Below, one piece after another: positions 46,115 through 54,615 of a stretch of 61,991 nt of DNA. The notes under the pieces are model-generated. The model searched no databases and was not told where the DNA came from. It saw only the letters and a program-made list of their open reading frames with translations. The stretch is from positions 1 to 61,991 of the forward strand of contig DASYAI010000012.1 in NCBI GenBank assembly GCA_036501425.1, in the 5' to 3' direction. The position numbers were made by a program, and so were the translations under genes. Within the stretch, counting starts at the first letter, position 1. Every line of letters begins with the position of its first letter. The DNA comes from DATKRB01 sp036501425 (GTDB lineage: Bacteria > Actinomycetota > Acidimicrobiia > Acidimicrobiales > RAAP-2).

Positions 46115-47126
46115 GGGGCATCCCCGTGGGTCGCTCCCGGACCACGTCGAATGGCGCCTTGTCGGGCCGCAGACCTTCGTAGCGGGGGTCGCGGAGCTTG
46201 CCGCCGCTGGTCCGTTCGGTGAACGCCACCTGAGCCACCAGCTCGGGCCGGACCCAATGCGCGCCGCGCTCTCGCACCGACTCGGCGTCGGCGAGGGCGG
46301 GCTGGTCCTCCTCGAGGGCGTCGAGGCGGCGGCGCAGGTCGAGGAGCACGTCGCGGCTGTAGCCGGTGCCGACCTTGCCGGCGTAACGCAGCCGGCCGTC
46401 TTGGTAGTGCCCGACCAAAAGGGCGCCGAGCCCCGCCCTCGACCCTCGGGGATCGGTGAAACCGCCGATCACCAGCTCCTGTGCCATGGAGCACTTCATC
46501 TTGAGCCAGTGCGCGCTCCGACGGCCTACGTAGACGGCGTCAGCCCGTTTGGCGATCACGCCCTCCCAGCCCCGCCGGCACGCCTCGGCCAGGTAGGCCT
46601 CCCCGTAGGTGTTGCGGTGCGCACAAAGGCGGAGCGGGTCCGAGAACGACAGATTCTGGCGCAGCAGGGTCTTGCGGTCCCGCAGCTCGAGCCCGGTGGT
46701 GTCCCATCCGTCGAGGTGCATCAGATCGAACAGGTAGTAGAAGACCTTGATCGGGCTGCGCCGGGCCCGAGCCGCGTCGGTGACCCCGAGCCGTCCCTGC
46801 AGACGGGCGAAGCTGGTCCGTCCGTCCTCGAAGGCCACCACCTCGCCGTCGACCACGAAGTCCTCGGCGACTTGGGCACTCAGCGCGTCCACCAGCTCGG
46901 GGTAGGTGCCGTCCAGGCGCTGGCGTTTGCGGAACGAGAGGCGGACCTCGGCCCCGCGGCGGAAGCCGACGATTCGTTCGCCGTCCAGCTTTCGTTCGAA
47001 CAGCCAGCCCGGGTCCGAGAAGCGGGCTTCGGTCAAGGTGGCCAGCATCGGCTCTACCCAGGCGGGGTGCGCAGCAGGCCGCAACCGCTCCGCCGCGGTC
47101 GCGCCCAGCCCAGTGAGATCGGTCAC
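46107..47126 (-). CDS. ATP-dependent DNA ligase (LigD ligase-domain type)
   Basis: A 339-residue ligase with nucleotidyltransferase and OB domains. Motif I is ERKLDGERIV, with the lysine that receives AMP. VVDGEVVAFEDGRTSFARLQ holds motif III, WEGVIAKRADAVYVG is motif IV, and SAHWLKMKC is motif V. The usual S-R-N element reads S-F-R-K here. It matches free-standing relatives of the LigD ligase domain used in end joining. GTG 47124-47126 overlaps the upstream phosphoesterase stop (GTGA), and its own stop lies inside the polymerase gene start, so three LigD activities form one operon as separate polypeptides. No Ku gene is in the window. Confidence 0.92.
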   Translation of the reverse strand: MTDLTGLGATAAERLRPAAHPAWVEPMLATLTEARFSDPGWLFERKLDGERIVGFRRGAEVRLSFRKRQRLDGTYPELVDALSAQVAEDFVVDGEVVAFEDGRTSFARLQGRLGVTDAARARRSPIKVFYYLFDLMHLDGWDTTGLELRDRKTLLRQNLSFSDPLRLCAHRNTYGEAYLAEACRRGWEGVIAKRADAVYVGRRSAHWLKMKCSMAQELVIGGFTDPRGSRAGLGALLVGHYQDGRLRYAGKVGTGYSRDVLLDLRRRLDALEEDQPALADAESVRERGAHWVRPELVAQVAFTERTSGGKLRDPRYEGLRPDKAPFDVVRERPTGMPRG

Positions 47127-47710
47127 CGTCCGTCCCGGGCGACCTGTTCCAGCGATCCGCCGGAGATCACCGACTCTGGCCGGGATAAACGGGGATTGCG
47201 CCGAGCGTCGACCGCCTCGTCGCGTTCCGTGACCAACAGCCAGGCCTCCTTGGGGCCCCTGCGCATACGGGTGAGCGCGTAGCCGCCGCGCAGCTTCTCA
47301 CCCTCCAGCCACACCGACACGTGCCCGGCGGCCACACCCTCCACCACCGGGATCAGCGCGCCGTCGCGCTCGGTCTGGTTGCCATCCCACACCATCACCA
47401 ACCCGGCCCCGTACTCACCCTGGGGAATCACGCCCTCGAAATCCGCGTAGTCCAATGGGTGGTCCTCGGTCGGGGTGGCCATCACCTTTTCGGCCGGGTT
47501 GGTCGAGGGCCCTTTGGGCACCGCCCACGACTTGAGCACCCCGGCGGCCTCGAGGCGGGGGTAGTGCAGCCTCCTTGCCGCGTGCTTCTGCACGACAAAG
47601 CGAGGCTCGTCCCCTCGCCGACGCGACGCTTTGCCCCGCGGCTCGGAGGTCCGGGCGAAGTCCCGCTTGCGCCGGTAGTCCTCCAAGGGTGCGAGGGGCA
47701 TGACAGTCAC
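47123..47710 (-). CDS. LigD 3'-phosphoesterase-domain protein, missing a catalytic aspartate
   Basis: A 195-residue protein covering the phosphoesterase domain of LigD. FVVQKHAARRLHYPRLEAAG and VLKSWAVPKGPSTNP are the core, followed by DHPLDYADFEGVIPQGEYG and VWDGNQTERDG. In the family the core reads H-Y-D-F-R-L-E, with His, Asp and Arg binding manganese and substrate. Here it reads H-Y-P-R-L-E: the Asp is gone and one residue is deleted. The domain trims 3' phosphates and ribonucleotides at breaks, so activity may be impaired. ATG 47710 is the start nearest the domain. First gene of the LigD operon. Confidence 0.85.
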   Translation of the reverse strand: MTVMPLAPLEDYRRKRDFARTSEPRGKASRRRGDEPRFVVQKHAARRLHYPRLEAAGVLKSWAVPKGPSTNPAEKVMATPTEDHPLDYADFEGVIPQGEYGAGLVMVWDGNQTERDGALIPVVEGVAAGHVSVWLEGEKLRGGYALTRMRRGPKEAWLLVTERDEAVDARRNPRLSRPESVISGGSLEQVARDGR

Positions 47711-48097
47711 CTCCCTATCATCGAGACACCCGGACCGTCCGTCCCTCGTTCTTTACCCAGCGCCCGCCCTGCTCAACGGCGAGCCGTCTGCGGCCAACGG
47801 CTCGACCTCGGCCGCTCCGGCACTGCTGGCCCCTCGCGCCGACGGGCTCGGCAGGCACGCATGACCATGACCGAGCGGTCATTGGAAGTCTCCGGTGCCG
47901 CTTGGGGCAGTTGCCCAAGTATCGTTTTTGGGAGGTGAAGGAGTTGCCATTCTGTGGAGCCGTGAACGAGCTGGTCGGTCGGCTCTCAGAGCAGCAAAGG
48001 CTGCCTGACGGGGCACTGATGTGCGCACCGCGCTTGCACGCCGCCCACGATGTCGTAGGTCGAGAACGCTGCCCCGCCTACCCCAAAGGAGCGTCCC
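47711..48097. other. Divergent intergenic region, no supported gene
   Basis: This gap of 387 bases separates the LigD operon from a glyoxalase gene transcribed the other way, so it should hold both promoters. It contains the inverted repeat at 47867-47882 and, at its right end, an AAAGGAGCG ribosome-binding site for the glyoxalase gene. Short frames here show no family resemblance. Confidence 0.5.
47867..47882. promoter_or_regulatory. Inverted repeat, candidate TetR-type operator
   Basis: ATGACC-GAGC-GGTCAT is a perfect 6-4-6 inverted repeat and is preceded directly by a third ATGACC. The TGACC/GGTCA halves are common in operators of TetR-family repressors. No regulator gene is adjacent, so the binding protein would be encoded elsewhere. 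Confidence 0.4.
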
Positions 48098-48850
48098 ATG
48101 AACACTGACCTCACCTCCCGTCCCCGCAACGGCGTCCACCACGGCGACGTCTCCTACATCACCCTCGGGCTCCCTGACCTTGCTCGGGGGCGGGCGTTCT
48201 ATGGCTCGGTCCTCGGGTGGCGCTACAGCCCCGGCAGCAGCGACCACGGCGCCCAGGTCGACGACGTCGTTCCCATGGTGGGCCTGTGGGACGGCGAGCA
48301 GCCGGCCGGCCGTCGGGCCCACGGAGCCGTTCTCGGCTTCCGGGTCGACGACATCGCCGTCGCAGTGGCGGCCGTCCGAGCCCTCGGCGGGACCGTCGGC
48401 GACCCCCACCCCGAGCCCTACGCCATGGCCGCCGAGGGCCACGACGACCAGGGCATCCCGTTCTACCTCCACGAGATGCCCACGAGCGCCGAGGGTCCGG
48501 CTCCGCAGAACGGTGACGTCGAGGGCGATCTCTCGTACTTGACGATGGTGGTGCCCGATCTGGATGCCGCCCGGGCTTTCTACGGCGGGGTCTTCGGCTG
48601 GACGTTTGACAGTCGGACCGGGGGCGCCCAGGTCAGCGGTGTGGCGCCGCAGATGGGCATGACCACCGAGCCCGAGGCCGGACCAGCCACCGGCGTGATC
48701 CTCTGCTACCGGGTCGACGACATCGCCGCCGCCGTCGAGCGGGTAAGGGAATCGGGCGGCCGGGCCGCTGAAGTGGCACAACGTCCCTACGGCCTGGAGT
48801 CGTTCTGCGGCGACGACCAAGGCACCCCTTTCTACTTTCATCAGCTCTAG
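48098..48850 (+). CDS. Two-domain glyoxalase/VOC-family protein
   Basis: A 250-residue protein made of two VOC units. Unit one (about 17-127) starts VSYITLGLPDLARGRAFYGS and ends DDQGIPFYLHEM. Unit two (about 143-250) starts LSYLTMVVPDLDAARAFYGG and ends DDQGTPFYFHQL. The D-D-Q-G-x-P-F-Y ending with a late Glu or His is typical of actinobacterial proteins often labelled CFP30B-like. Metal-binding is uncertain because the last ligand in unit two is Gln. Function unknown. ATG 48098 has AAAGGAGCG upstream. Confidence 0.85.
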   Translation: MNTDLTSRPRNGVHHGDVSYITLGLPDLARGRAFYGSVLGWRYSPGSSDHGAQVDDVVPMVGLWDGEQPAGRRAHGAVLGFRVDDIAVAVAAVRALGGTVGDPHPEPYAMAAEGHDDQGIPFYLHEMPTSAEGPAPQNGDVEGDLSYLTMVVPDLDAARAFYGGVFGWTFDSRTGGAQVSGVAPQMGMTTEPEAGPATGVILCYRVDDIAAAVERVRESGGRAAEVAQRPYGLESFCGDDQGTPFYFHQL

Positions 48851-49021
48851 CTCGACCACGCCGGTCTAGCTCGACTCCGACCGGCTCTATGCCGCCCCGA
48901 GGAAGGGCGGCAGCCTCGCCCGTTGGGGTCAATACCGAGGATGCGATGGCCGGGTGGCAAGCCAGTCAACAACGCCAGCCCAGTCAACGAAGCCAGCCCG
49001 TCGACAAAGAAGGGAGAAGAA

Positions 49022-49444
49022 ATGAATGTGCAGTTCATTGCCAGCGTGGCTGTGATCGCCCCGGACCCGGTGGAAAGCCGCAAGCTCTACATCGACGCCT
49101 TCGGGCTGCCGCTCGAGGCCAGCGAGGGCGACGACTACTTCCATAGCGAGCGCATCGCGGGCAGCAACCACTTCGGCGTGTGGCCACTCACCCAGGCGGC
49201 GCAGGCCTGCTTCGGCACGGCCACCTGGCCAGACGACCGACCGGTGCCCCAGGCGTCCGTCGAGTTTGAAGTCGAAAGCCTCGGGGCGGTCCAGGCTGCG
49301 GCCAACGAGCTCAGCGCAGACGGCTTCGTGATGCTGCACGAGGCGCGTACTGAGCCGTGGGGTCAAACGGTCGCCCGCTTGCAGTCGCCCGAGGGCGCCA
49401 TCCTCGGCATCTCGTTCGCGCCTTGGATGCACGACGGTAAGTAG
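49022..49444 (+). CDS. Single-domain glyoxalase/VOC-family protein
   Basis: A 140-residue VOC protein. It begins MNVQFIASVAVIAPDPVESR, continues LYIDAFGLPLEASEGDDYFH and VPQASVEFEVESLGAVQAAA, and ends TVARLQSPEGAILGISFAPW. The sequence matches a group of uncharacterised small actinobacterial VOC proteins; the substrate is unknown. AGAAGGGAGAAGAA gives a strong ribosome-binding site before ATG 49022. It follows the two-domain VOC gene by 171 bases on the same strand and may be on the same transcript. Confidence 0.85.
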   Translation: MNVQFIASVAVIAPDPVESRKLYIDAFGLPLEASEGDDYFHSERIAGSNHFGVWPLTQAAQACFGTATWPDDRPVPQASVEFEVESLGAVQAAANELSADGFVMLHEARTEPWGQTVARLQSPEGAILGISFAPWMHDGK

Positions 49445-49538
49445 CGCCCTTCCCTCCTCAGAGCCCGGGTCGCACCCGCCGTTAAGCGACCCCACGGACC
49501 GCTGACATCCCTGTCCAGGCGCTCACGGCGGGCCATGG

Positions 49539-49903
49539 TCAGGCCGTGATTCGCCGATGCGCGATCTGGTAGACGTTGCCCCAAAGGTCACGCACCATCG
49601 CTCGACGATCTCCATAGGGAGTGTCGAGAGGTTCCTCCACGGTGACGGCCCCAGCAGCGATGGCCCCGGTCGTAGGCGAGGTCAGCGTTATCGACGTAGA
49701 CGTAGAGGAAAGCGGGGAATCGCTCGCGTTGGCCGGCGTCGCTCACCATGACGAGTGAGTCACCGATGTGCATCTCCGTTGGGCGCCCCCTGCTGGAGCT
49801 CACCTGTGGCGTCGAAGACCGCTCGGAGGAATCCGATTACGCCGGGAACGTCCGGAACGACCATCCGTGGGGTCACCGAGTGGTACCCGGGCGGGGGCTC
49901 CAC
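49539..49903 (-). pseudogene. PhnB-like glyoxalase/VOC gene with two frameshifts
   Basis: Three pieces of one protein lie in different frames. From GTG 49903: VEPPPGYHSVTPRMVVPDV and VIGFLRAVFDATGELQQG. After a shift near 49790: RPTEMHIGDSLVMVSDAGQ and FPAFLYVYVDNADLAYDR. After a second shift near 49670: AIAAGAVTVEEPLDTPYGD and RRAMVRDLWGNVYQIAHRR, with TGA at 49539-49541. Together they give an almost complete VOC protein of about 121 residues. Each frame alone is too short. It is decayed, or the sequence carries two indel errors. Confidence 0.85.
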
Positions 49904-50161
49904 AGCACCCACTCCTCGAGTATCGCAAACGGTTGACTGACGCGGAAGTGCGGTCTCCCACATCACTGCTGCCGGACCCCACCCTTGGAGACGAGGCCCC
50001 GGGGCACCGGCGCGCTGGAAGCGACGACGAACGGCTGGGACACCCAGGTCGAGGATCGATTGAGACACTCTGATCCAGGGTACGGGCGCTCTCGTGCCTG
50101 CTCTGCTCCCGTGCCGGCTCTTGCCCCTGGTAGTAGCCCATCCGGTCGCCCGAGCGGCACC

Positions 50162-51649
50162 ATGAGCACGGACGAGGTCACCAGGACACAGCGCTCGGGC
50201 GACGAGGGCGGCGGACCTGGGGATCGACGCCAATGGCACATCCTGGCGGTGGTGCTGGTCGGCTCGTTCATGGCCGTGCTCGACACCACCATCGTCAACG
50301 TGGCCCTGCCGAGCATCGGCAAGGGCCTTCACGCCAGCTCGGCCGGCCTCGAGTGGGTGGTCAGCGGGTACGCGCTCACCTTCGGCCTCTCCCTAGTCCC
50401 GGCGGGCCGACTGGGCGACCGCTACGGAGCCAAGCCCTTCTTCCTCGGTGGCCTCCTCCTCTTTACGCTGGCAAGCGTCGGCTGCGGCGTCTCGCAGAAC
50501 TCGAGCGAGCTCATCGTCGCCCGGATCATCCAGGGCGTCGGTGCCGGGGTCTTCTACCCGGCCATCAGCGCCACCTTGCAGCGGACCTTCACCGGGGACG
50601 AGCGGAGCCGGGCCTTCGCCTACTTCGGGGCCGTGGTCGGCATCTCGACCGCGGTCGGCCCACTGCTCGGTGGCATCCTGATCGAGCTGGCCGGCGAGCA
50701 GAGCGGATGGCGCTGGGTCTTCCTGGTGAACCTGTTCGTGGGGGCTGTCGTGCTGCCGGTGGCCTTTCGGGTACTGCCCGGCGACCGCGACGACCAGCGC
50801 CACGAGCTCGACCCGGTCGGCAATGCCCTGCTGGCCGCGGTCCTGCTCCTGATGTTGGTCCCGCTGGTCGAGGGGCGCTCGGCAGGGTGGCCGCTGTGGA
50901 GCTTCGTCGTCTTGGCCGCCGCCGTACCCGTCGCGGCGATCCTGAAGTTCTGGGAGGTCCGACTCTTCCACCGCGAAGGAGAGCCGGTGCTCCGACCCGA
51001 TCTGCTCCGGCACCGTTCCTTTGCTGGCGGCCAGCTCTTGGCTCTCTGCTACTTCGCCGGCTTCACCAGCCTGTTCTTCACCCTCTCGATCGCCTGGCAG
51101 GAGGGGCTCGGGCGGAGCGCCCTGGCCACCGGACTCCTGATCGTGCCCTTCGCCCTGGGCAGCCTGCTGACCGCGTCGAAGAGCAACCGGGTCTCGGCCC
51201 GTCTCGGTCGGCGGACCATCATGATCGGCTGCACTGGCATGCTCGTCGGCCAGGCCGGTGCCGTGCTGGCCCTCCACCTCGGCGGCCCGAGCCCGAGCGC
51301 CTGGCTCCTTGTGGGCCCGCTCGCCGTGGCCGGAATCGGCAACGGGCTGGTCGTTGCCCCGAACCAGGATTTCGCCCTCGGGTCCATCCCCCAGCGGGAA
51401 GCCGGGACGGCTGGTGGTTCCTTGATCACCGCCCAGCGGGTCGGTGCGGCAATCGGGATCGCCGTCATCGGCACCGTGCTTTTCGGCAGCGGCCAACAGG
51501 GCTCGTCGACCCAGAAGGTGATGCCCCAATTGGTCCACACGGCGCAATCGGCCACTTTGGTCAACCTCGGGTTCGTCGTCGTGGCGCTGGTGTGCACTCT
51601 CACCCTTCCGGCCTCCATCCGTCAGGAACGGGCCGAGGAGAACGAGTAA
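50162..51649 (+). CDS. MFS drug exporter, DHA2 (EmrB/QacA) type
   Basis: A 495-residue membrane antiporter with 14 predicted helices. Markers are FMAVLDTTIVNVALPSIGKGL in helix 1, GRLGDRYGAKPFFLGGL, RIIQGVGAGVFYPAISATL and VGISTAVGPLLGGILIE (motif C). It is of the same family as the exporter at 2174-3742 but only distantly similar. ATG 50162 follows 25 soluble residues before the first helix; an upstream in-frame start at 49985 would add an unlikely low-complexity tail. No regulator is adjacent. Substrate unknown. Confidence 0.9.
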   Translation: MSTDEVTRTQRSGDEGGGPGDRRQWHILAVVLVGSFMAVLDTTIVNVALPSIGKGLHASSAGLEWVVSGYALTFGLSLVPAGRLGDRYGAKPFFLGGLLLFTLASVGCGVSQNSSELIVARIIQGVGAGVFYPAISATLQRTFTGDERSRAFAYFGAVVGISTAVGPLLGGILIELAGEQSGWRWVFLVNLFVGAVVLPVAFRVLPGDRDDQRHELDPVGNALLAAVLLLMLVPLVEGRSAGWPLWSFVVLAAAVPVAAILKFWEVRLFHREGEPVLRPDLLRHRSFAGGQLLALCYFAGFTSLFFTLSIAWQEGLGRSALATGLLIVPFALGSLLTASKSNRVSARLGRRTIMIGCTGMLVGQAGAVLALHLGGPSPSAWLLVGPLAVAGIGNGLVVAPNQDFALGSIPQREAGTAGGSLITAQRVGAAIGIAVIGTVLFGSGQQGSSTQKVMPQLVHTAQSATLVNLGFVVVALVCTLTLPASIRQERAEENE

Positions 51650-51760
51650 CCGAGCCGGGGACCGCTCGACCCGGTCGCCGGCCGAAGAGTCGGACGGCGA
51701 CCGCGACCTCGGCTCACGCCGCCGCGAAGCTGAGGCTGTCGATGCCGCCGTCGGGAAGCT

Positions 51761-52030
51761 TCAGCTATGTCCGAGGGCGCGCGCCAGCTCGTCCCGGCCC
51801 ATCTTGGACCGGCCTGGCAGGTTCCGTCGCTTGGCTTCTTCGTACAGTTCCTGTCGAGTCTTCGGAGAGGCACGTCCGGTTCGCTTCCGGGCGGCCACCG
51901 CCGCGCCCTGGCGACCCAGAGCGGAGCGGGTCGATGCCGGCATGCTGGCGATGGATCGCTTCTGGCGGGCACCGGCCTGAGCGCGCTTAACGTTGCGCCG
52001 GGCCGCTTTCACTTGCTTCTGGGTCGCCAC
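51761..52030 (-). CDS. Small basic protein with a Rho/SAP-like C-terminal motif
   Basis: An 89-residue, very basic protein. The N-terminal half is Lys/Arg/Ala-rich (MATQKQVKAARRNVKRAQ) and likely contacts nucleic acid. The C-terminal RQELYEEAKRRNLPGRSKM and GRDELARALGHS resemble the Rho N-terminal/SAP-type helix pair that occurs in small actinobacterial proteins. Function is not established. ATG 52028-52030 is a clear start. It is encoded immediately before the F420-type enzyme gene on the same strand, but 40 bases separate them and no joint role is known. Confidence 0.7.
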   Translation of the reverse strand: MATQKQVKAARRNVKRAQAGARQKRSIASMPASTRSALGRQGAAVAARKRTGRASPKTRQELYEEAKRRNLPGRSKMGRDELARALGHS

Positions 52031-52069
52031 GAGTACCTCCGATCCGATGGCCGAGGAGCCAGTTTCCCG

Positions 52070-53035
52070 TTACGTCCCGTTCAGCGCAGGGCCGAGCGCC
52101 CGCTTCCACCACTCGATGAACTCGGCTTGACGGTCCCCGCCGATCTGGCACAGGGCGACGTGCGTGAAGCCGGCATCGGCGAACTTCTTGACCGCCGCCG
52201 CGACCGCGTCGACGGAGTCGCCGCACGGGATGGCCTCGGCGATGTCTTCCGGGCGTACCGGGCTGGATGCCGCTTCGAAGGCAGCGGTGCCGGGTAGCTC
52301 CGAGTTGACCTTCCATCCACCTCCGAACCATCCGAACAGCTCGAGGGCACGTTTGATGGCGGCGTCGCGGTGGGTGTCGTAGCTGATCGGGAGCTGCCCG
52401 ATCCGTGGCTTGCCGTGCCCGCCCGCGGCATCGAAGGCCTCGACGACGCCCGGTTCGGGTTCGACCGCGATCAGCAGGTCGGCCTTCTCTCCGGCGAGCC
52501 GGCCGGATTGTCGGCCAGATGCGGCGATGCCGAGCTTGAGGGATTGCTCGGGGAGGTCCCAGATTTTGGCGGAGTCGACCTGGAAGTGGCGACCGTCGTA
52601 GTTCACGTAGCCGCCGGCCCACAGGCTTCGGATGATGTCGACCGCCTCGTCGAGCATCTGGTGGCGGACGTTGACCGGGGGCCAACCGCCGCCGGTGACG
52701 TGCTCGTTGAGGTTCTCGCCCGCCCCGAGGCCGAGCGTGAACCTGCCGTCGGAGAGTATCCCGACGGTGGCCGCCTTCTGGGCGACCACGGCGGGATGGT
52801 AGCGCTTGATGGGACAGGTGACGTACGTCATGAGCTCGATGCGCGAGGTGGCTTGGGCGGCGGCGCCCAGGACCGACCAGGCGTAGGGCGAATGACCCAT
52901 GGCGTCAACCCACGGGAAGTAATGGTCCGAGATCACCGCGAACTCGAAGCCCGCATCCTCGGCCAGCCGGACGTCCCGCACCAGCTCTTTCGGGCCGGCC
53001 TGCTCGCACATCATGGTGTAGCCGATCGCCGTCAT
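52070..53035 (-). CDS. LLM-class F420-dependent oxidoreductase (Fgd-like)
   Basis: A 321-residue luciferase-like protein of the F420-linked group near F420-dependent glucose-6-phosphate dehydrogenase. It starts IGYTMMCEQAGPKELVRDV and has GFEFAVISDHYFPWVDAMG, TSRIELMTYVTCPIKRYHP, DGRFTLGLGAGENLNEHV and a TTGGGW-like VTGGGWPPV loop. The His and Trp of the SDHYFPW stretch sit where F420 binds. The substrate need not be a sugar phosphate. ATG 53033-53035 is chosen by family start. Follows an aldehyde dehydrogenase on the same strand. Confidence 0.9.
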   Translation of the reverse strand: MTAIGYTMMCEQAGPKELVRDVRLAEDAGFEFAVISDHYFPWVDAMGHSPYAWSVLGAAAQATSRIELMTYVTCPIKRYHPAVVAQKAATVGILSDGRFTLGLGAGENLNEHVTGGGWPPVNVRHQMLDEAVDIIRSLWAGGYVNYDGRHFQVDSAKIWDLPEQSLKLGIAASGRQSGRLAGEKADLLIAVEPEPGVVEAFDAAGGHGKPRIGQLPISYDTHRDAAIKRALELFGWFGGGWKVNSELPGTAAFEAASSPVRPEDIAEAIPCGDSVDAVAAAVKKFADAGFTHVALCQIGGDRQAEFIEWWKRALGPALNGT

Positions 53036-53127
53036 GGGCGGTCTATACCCCGACCGCGCTCGAGCAAGCGGCGCCGAGCCCGAGCACTGCCACCCTGATC
53101 CCTCGTCCCTTCTGTTCTGTAGGCCTG

Positions 53128-54582
53128 TCAGGTGGCGGGGCTGGTCTGCTCGCCGTGGATGGTGACCCACTGCCAGCGGGTGAACTCGTCGAGGTTGGTC
53201 AGCGTGCCGAAGGCGCCGGTCCCCGAGTCACCTCGCCCGCCAAAGGGTGCGACCACCTCGTCGTTGACCGTCTGGTCGTTGACGTGCACCATCCCGACCT
53301 CGAGACGATCTCCGACCGAAAGGGCACGACGCACGGACCGGCTGTGCACGGCCGCTACCAGGCCGTAGGGGGTGGCGTTCGCCAGCTGCACGGCTTCGTC
53401 GTCATCGGAGAAGGTCGTCACCGGCGCCACCGGGCCGAAGATCTCCTCGGTGAACGCCGGCATGTCCTTGGACACCCCGGCCAGCACGGCGGGGCGGACG
53501 AACAGGCCGTCGCGAGTGCCGCCGGCCCGAAGGGCGGCCCCGGCGTCGACGGTGCGTCCCACGATGTCGTCGATGTGGTCGACCTGGCTCTGGTTGATAA
53601 CCGGCCCGAGGTCCACGTCGTCGGTCGGGTCGCCGACCGTCAGCGAGTCCGCTGCGGCGGCCAGCGCGTCGACGTACTGGTCAGCGATGGACTCGGCGAC
53701 CAAGTGCCGGCCGATGGCCATGCAGATCTGACCCTGGTGGGTGAAGCTGCCGTACGCGCCGGCCTGCGCTGCCGCCTCGACGTCGGCGTCGTCGAGCACC
53801 ACGAAGGGGTTGTTGCCGCCCAGCTCGGCGACCATCCGCACCAGGTGCCGGCCGGCGGCCTCGCCCAGGTTCTTGCCGACCGGCGTGGACCCAGTGAACG
53901 ACACCATGTCGACGTTGGGGTCGTCGGCGAAGCTGGTGCCGAGGTCGGATCCCTTGCCCGGCAGCATGTGGAGGACTCCCCCGGGCAGGCCGGCTTCCTC
54001 GAAGAGGCGGGCGACGGTCACCCCGCAGCACACCACCGTCTCGGAGGCCGGCTTCAAGATCACCGCGTTCCCACATGCCAACGCCGGGGCGACCGAGCGC
54101 AGGGCTAGGTTGAGCGGGAAGTTCCATGGGGCGATCACCGCCACCACGCCGAGAGGGACGCGCCGAGCCATGCTGGTTCGCCCCGGACGGCTCGTCTGGA
54201 GCAACTGGGCCCACGGCTGAGTGGTGAGCGTGATCGCCTGGCGAATCTCCTCTTCGGCGAGCGAGAGCTCCAGCTCCGCCGGGGCGCGCACCTTGCCGGA
54301 CTCTCGCTGCAGCCACCATCGGAGCTCGTCGACGTTCTCGTGCAGCAGGTCGGCGGCTCGGCGGAGCACCTCGGCCCGCTCGTAGTAGCTCGTCGTCGCC
54401 CACGTCCGGCCGGCGGTTGCCGCTGCCTGGGCCGAGGTGGCCAGCTCGTCGCGGCCGGCCGCGCCCACCGTGGCGAGCTCCTTGCCGGTGGCCGGCTCGG
54501 TGGCCGGCAGATACCGGCCGGTCTCCACCCAGTCGCCGGTGAAGATCTTTCCGTTCCAGCGTTGCGGGTCGAGGAACGACAT
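53128..54582 (-). CDS. Aldehyde dehydrogenase (benzaldehyde/aryl aldehyde type)
   Basis: A 484-residue NAD(P)-dependent dehydrogenase. The cofactor loop FTGSTPVGKNLGEAAGRHL, catalytic glutamate in VAELGGNNPFVVLDDADVE and catalytic cysteine in FTHQGQICMAIGRH are all intact. GVVAVIAPWNFPLNLALRS marks the common ALDH core. The overall pattern is closest to benzaldehyde/vanillin-type enzymes, which oxidise aromatic aldehydes to acids. ATG 54580-54582 follows GAGGAAAG. A quinone oxidoreductase-like gene ends 34 bases upstream on the same strand, so the two may form an operon. Confidence 0.92.
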   Translation of the reverse strand: MSFLDPQRWNGKIFTGDWVETGRYLPATEPATGKELATVGAAGRDELATSAQAAATAGRTWATTSYYERAEVLRRAADLLHENVDELRWWLQRESGKVRAPAELELSLAEEEIRQAITLTTQPWAQLLQTSRPGRTSMARRVPLGVVAVIAPWNFPLNLALRSVAPALACGNAVILKPASETVVCCGVTVARLFEEAGLPGGVLHMLPGKGSDLGTSFADDPNVDMVSFTGSTPVGKNLGEAAGRHLVRMVAELGGNNPFVVLDDADVEAAAQAGAYGSFTHQGQICMAIGRHLVAESIADQYVDALAAAADSLTVGDPTDDVDLGPVINQSQVDHIDDIVGRTVDAGAALRAGGTRDGLFVRPAVLAGVSKDMPAFTEEIFGPVAPVTTFSDDDEAVQLANATPYGLVAAVHSRSVRRALSVGDRLEVGMVHVNDQTVNDEVVAPFGGRGDSGTGAFGTLTNLDEFTRWQWVTIHGEQTSPAT

Positions 54583-54615
54583 GGTGCTTTCCTCCTCGGT
54601 TCTCTCGAAGGCTGG

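Noticed and set aside
47902..48108. 68-codon frame ahead of the two-domain glyoxalase gene
   Set aside because: No ribosome-binding site of its own, no family resemblance, and it overlaps the downstream start in a different frame.
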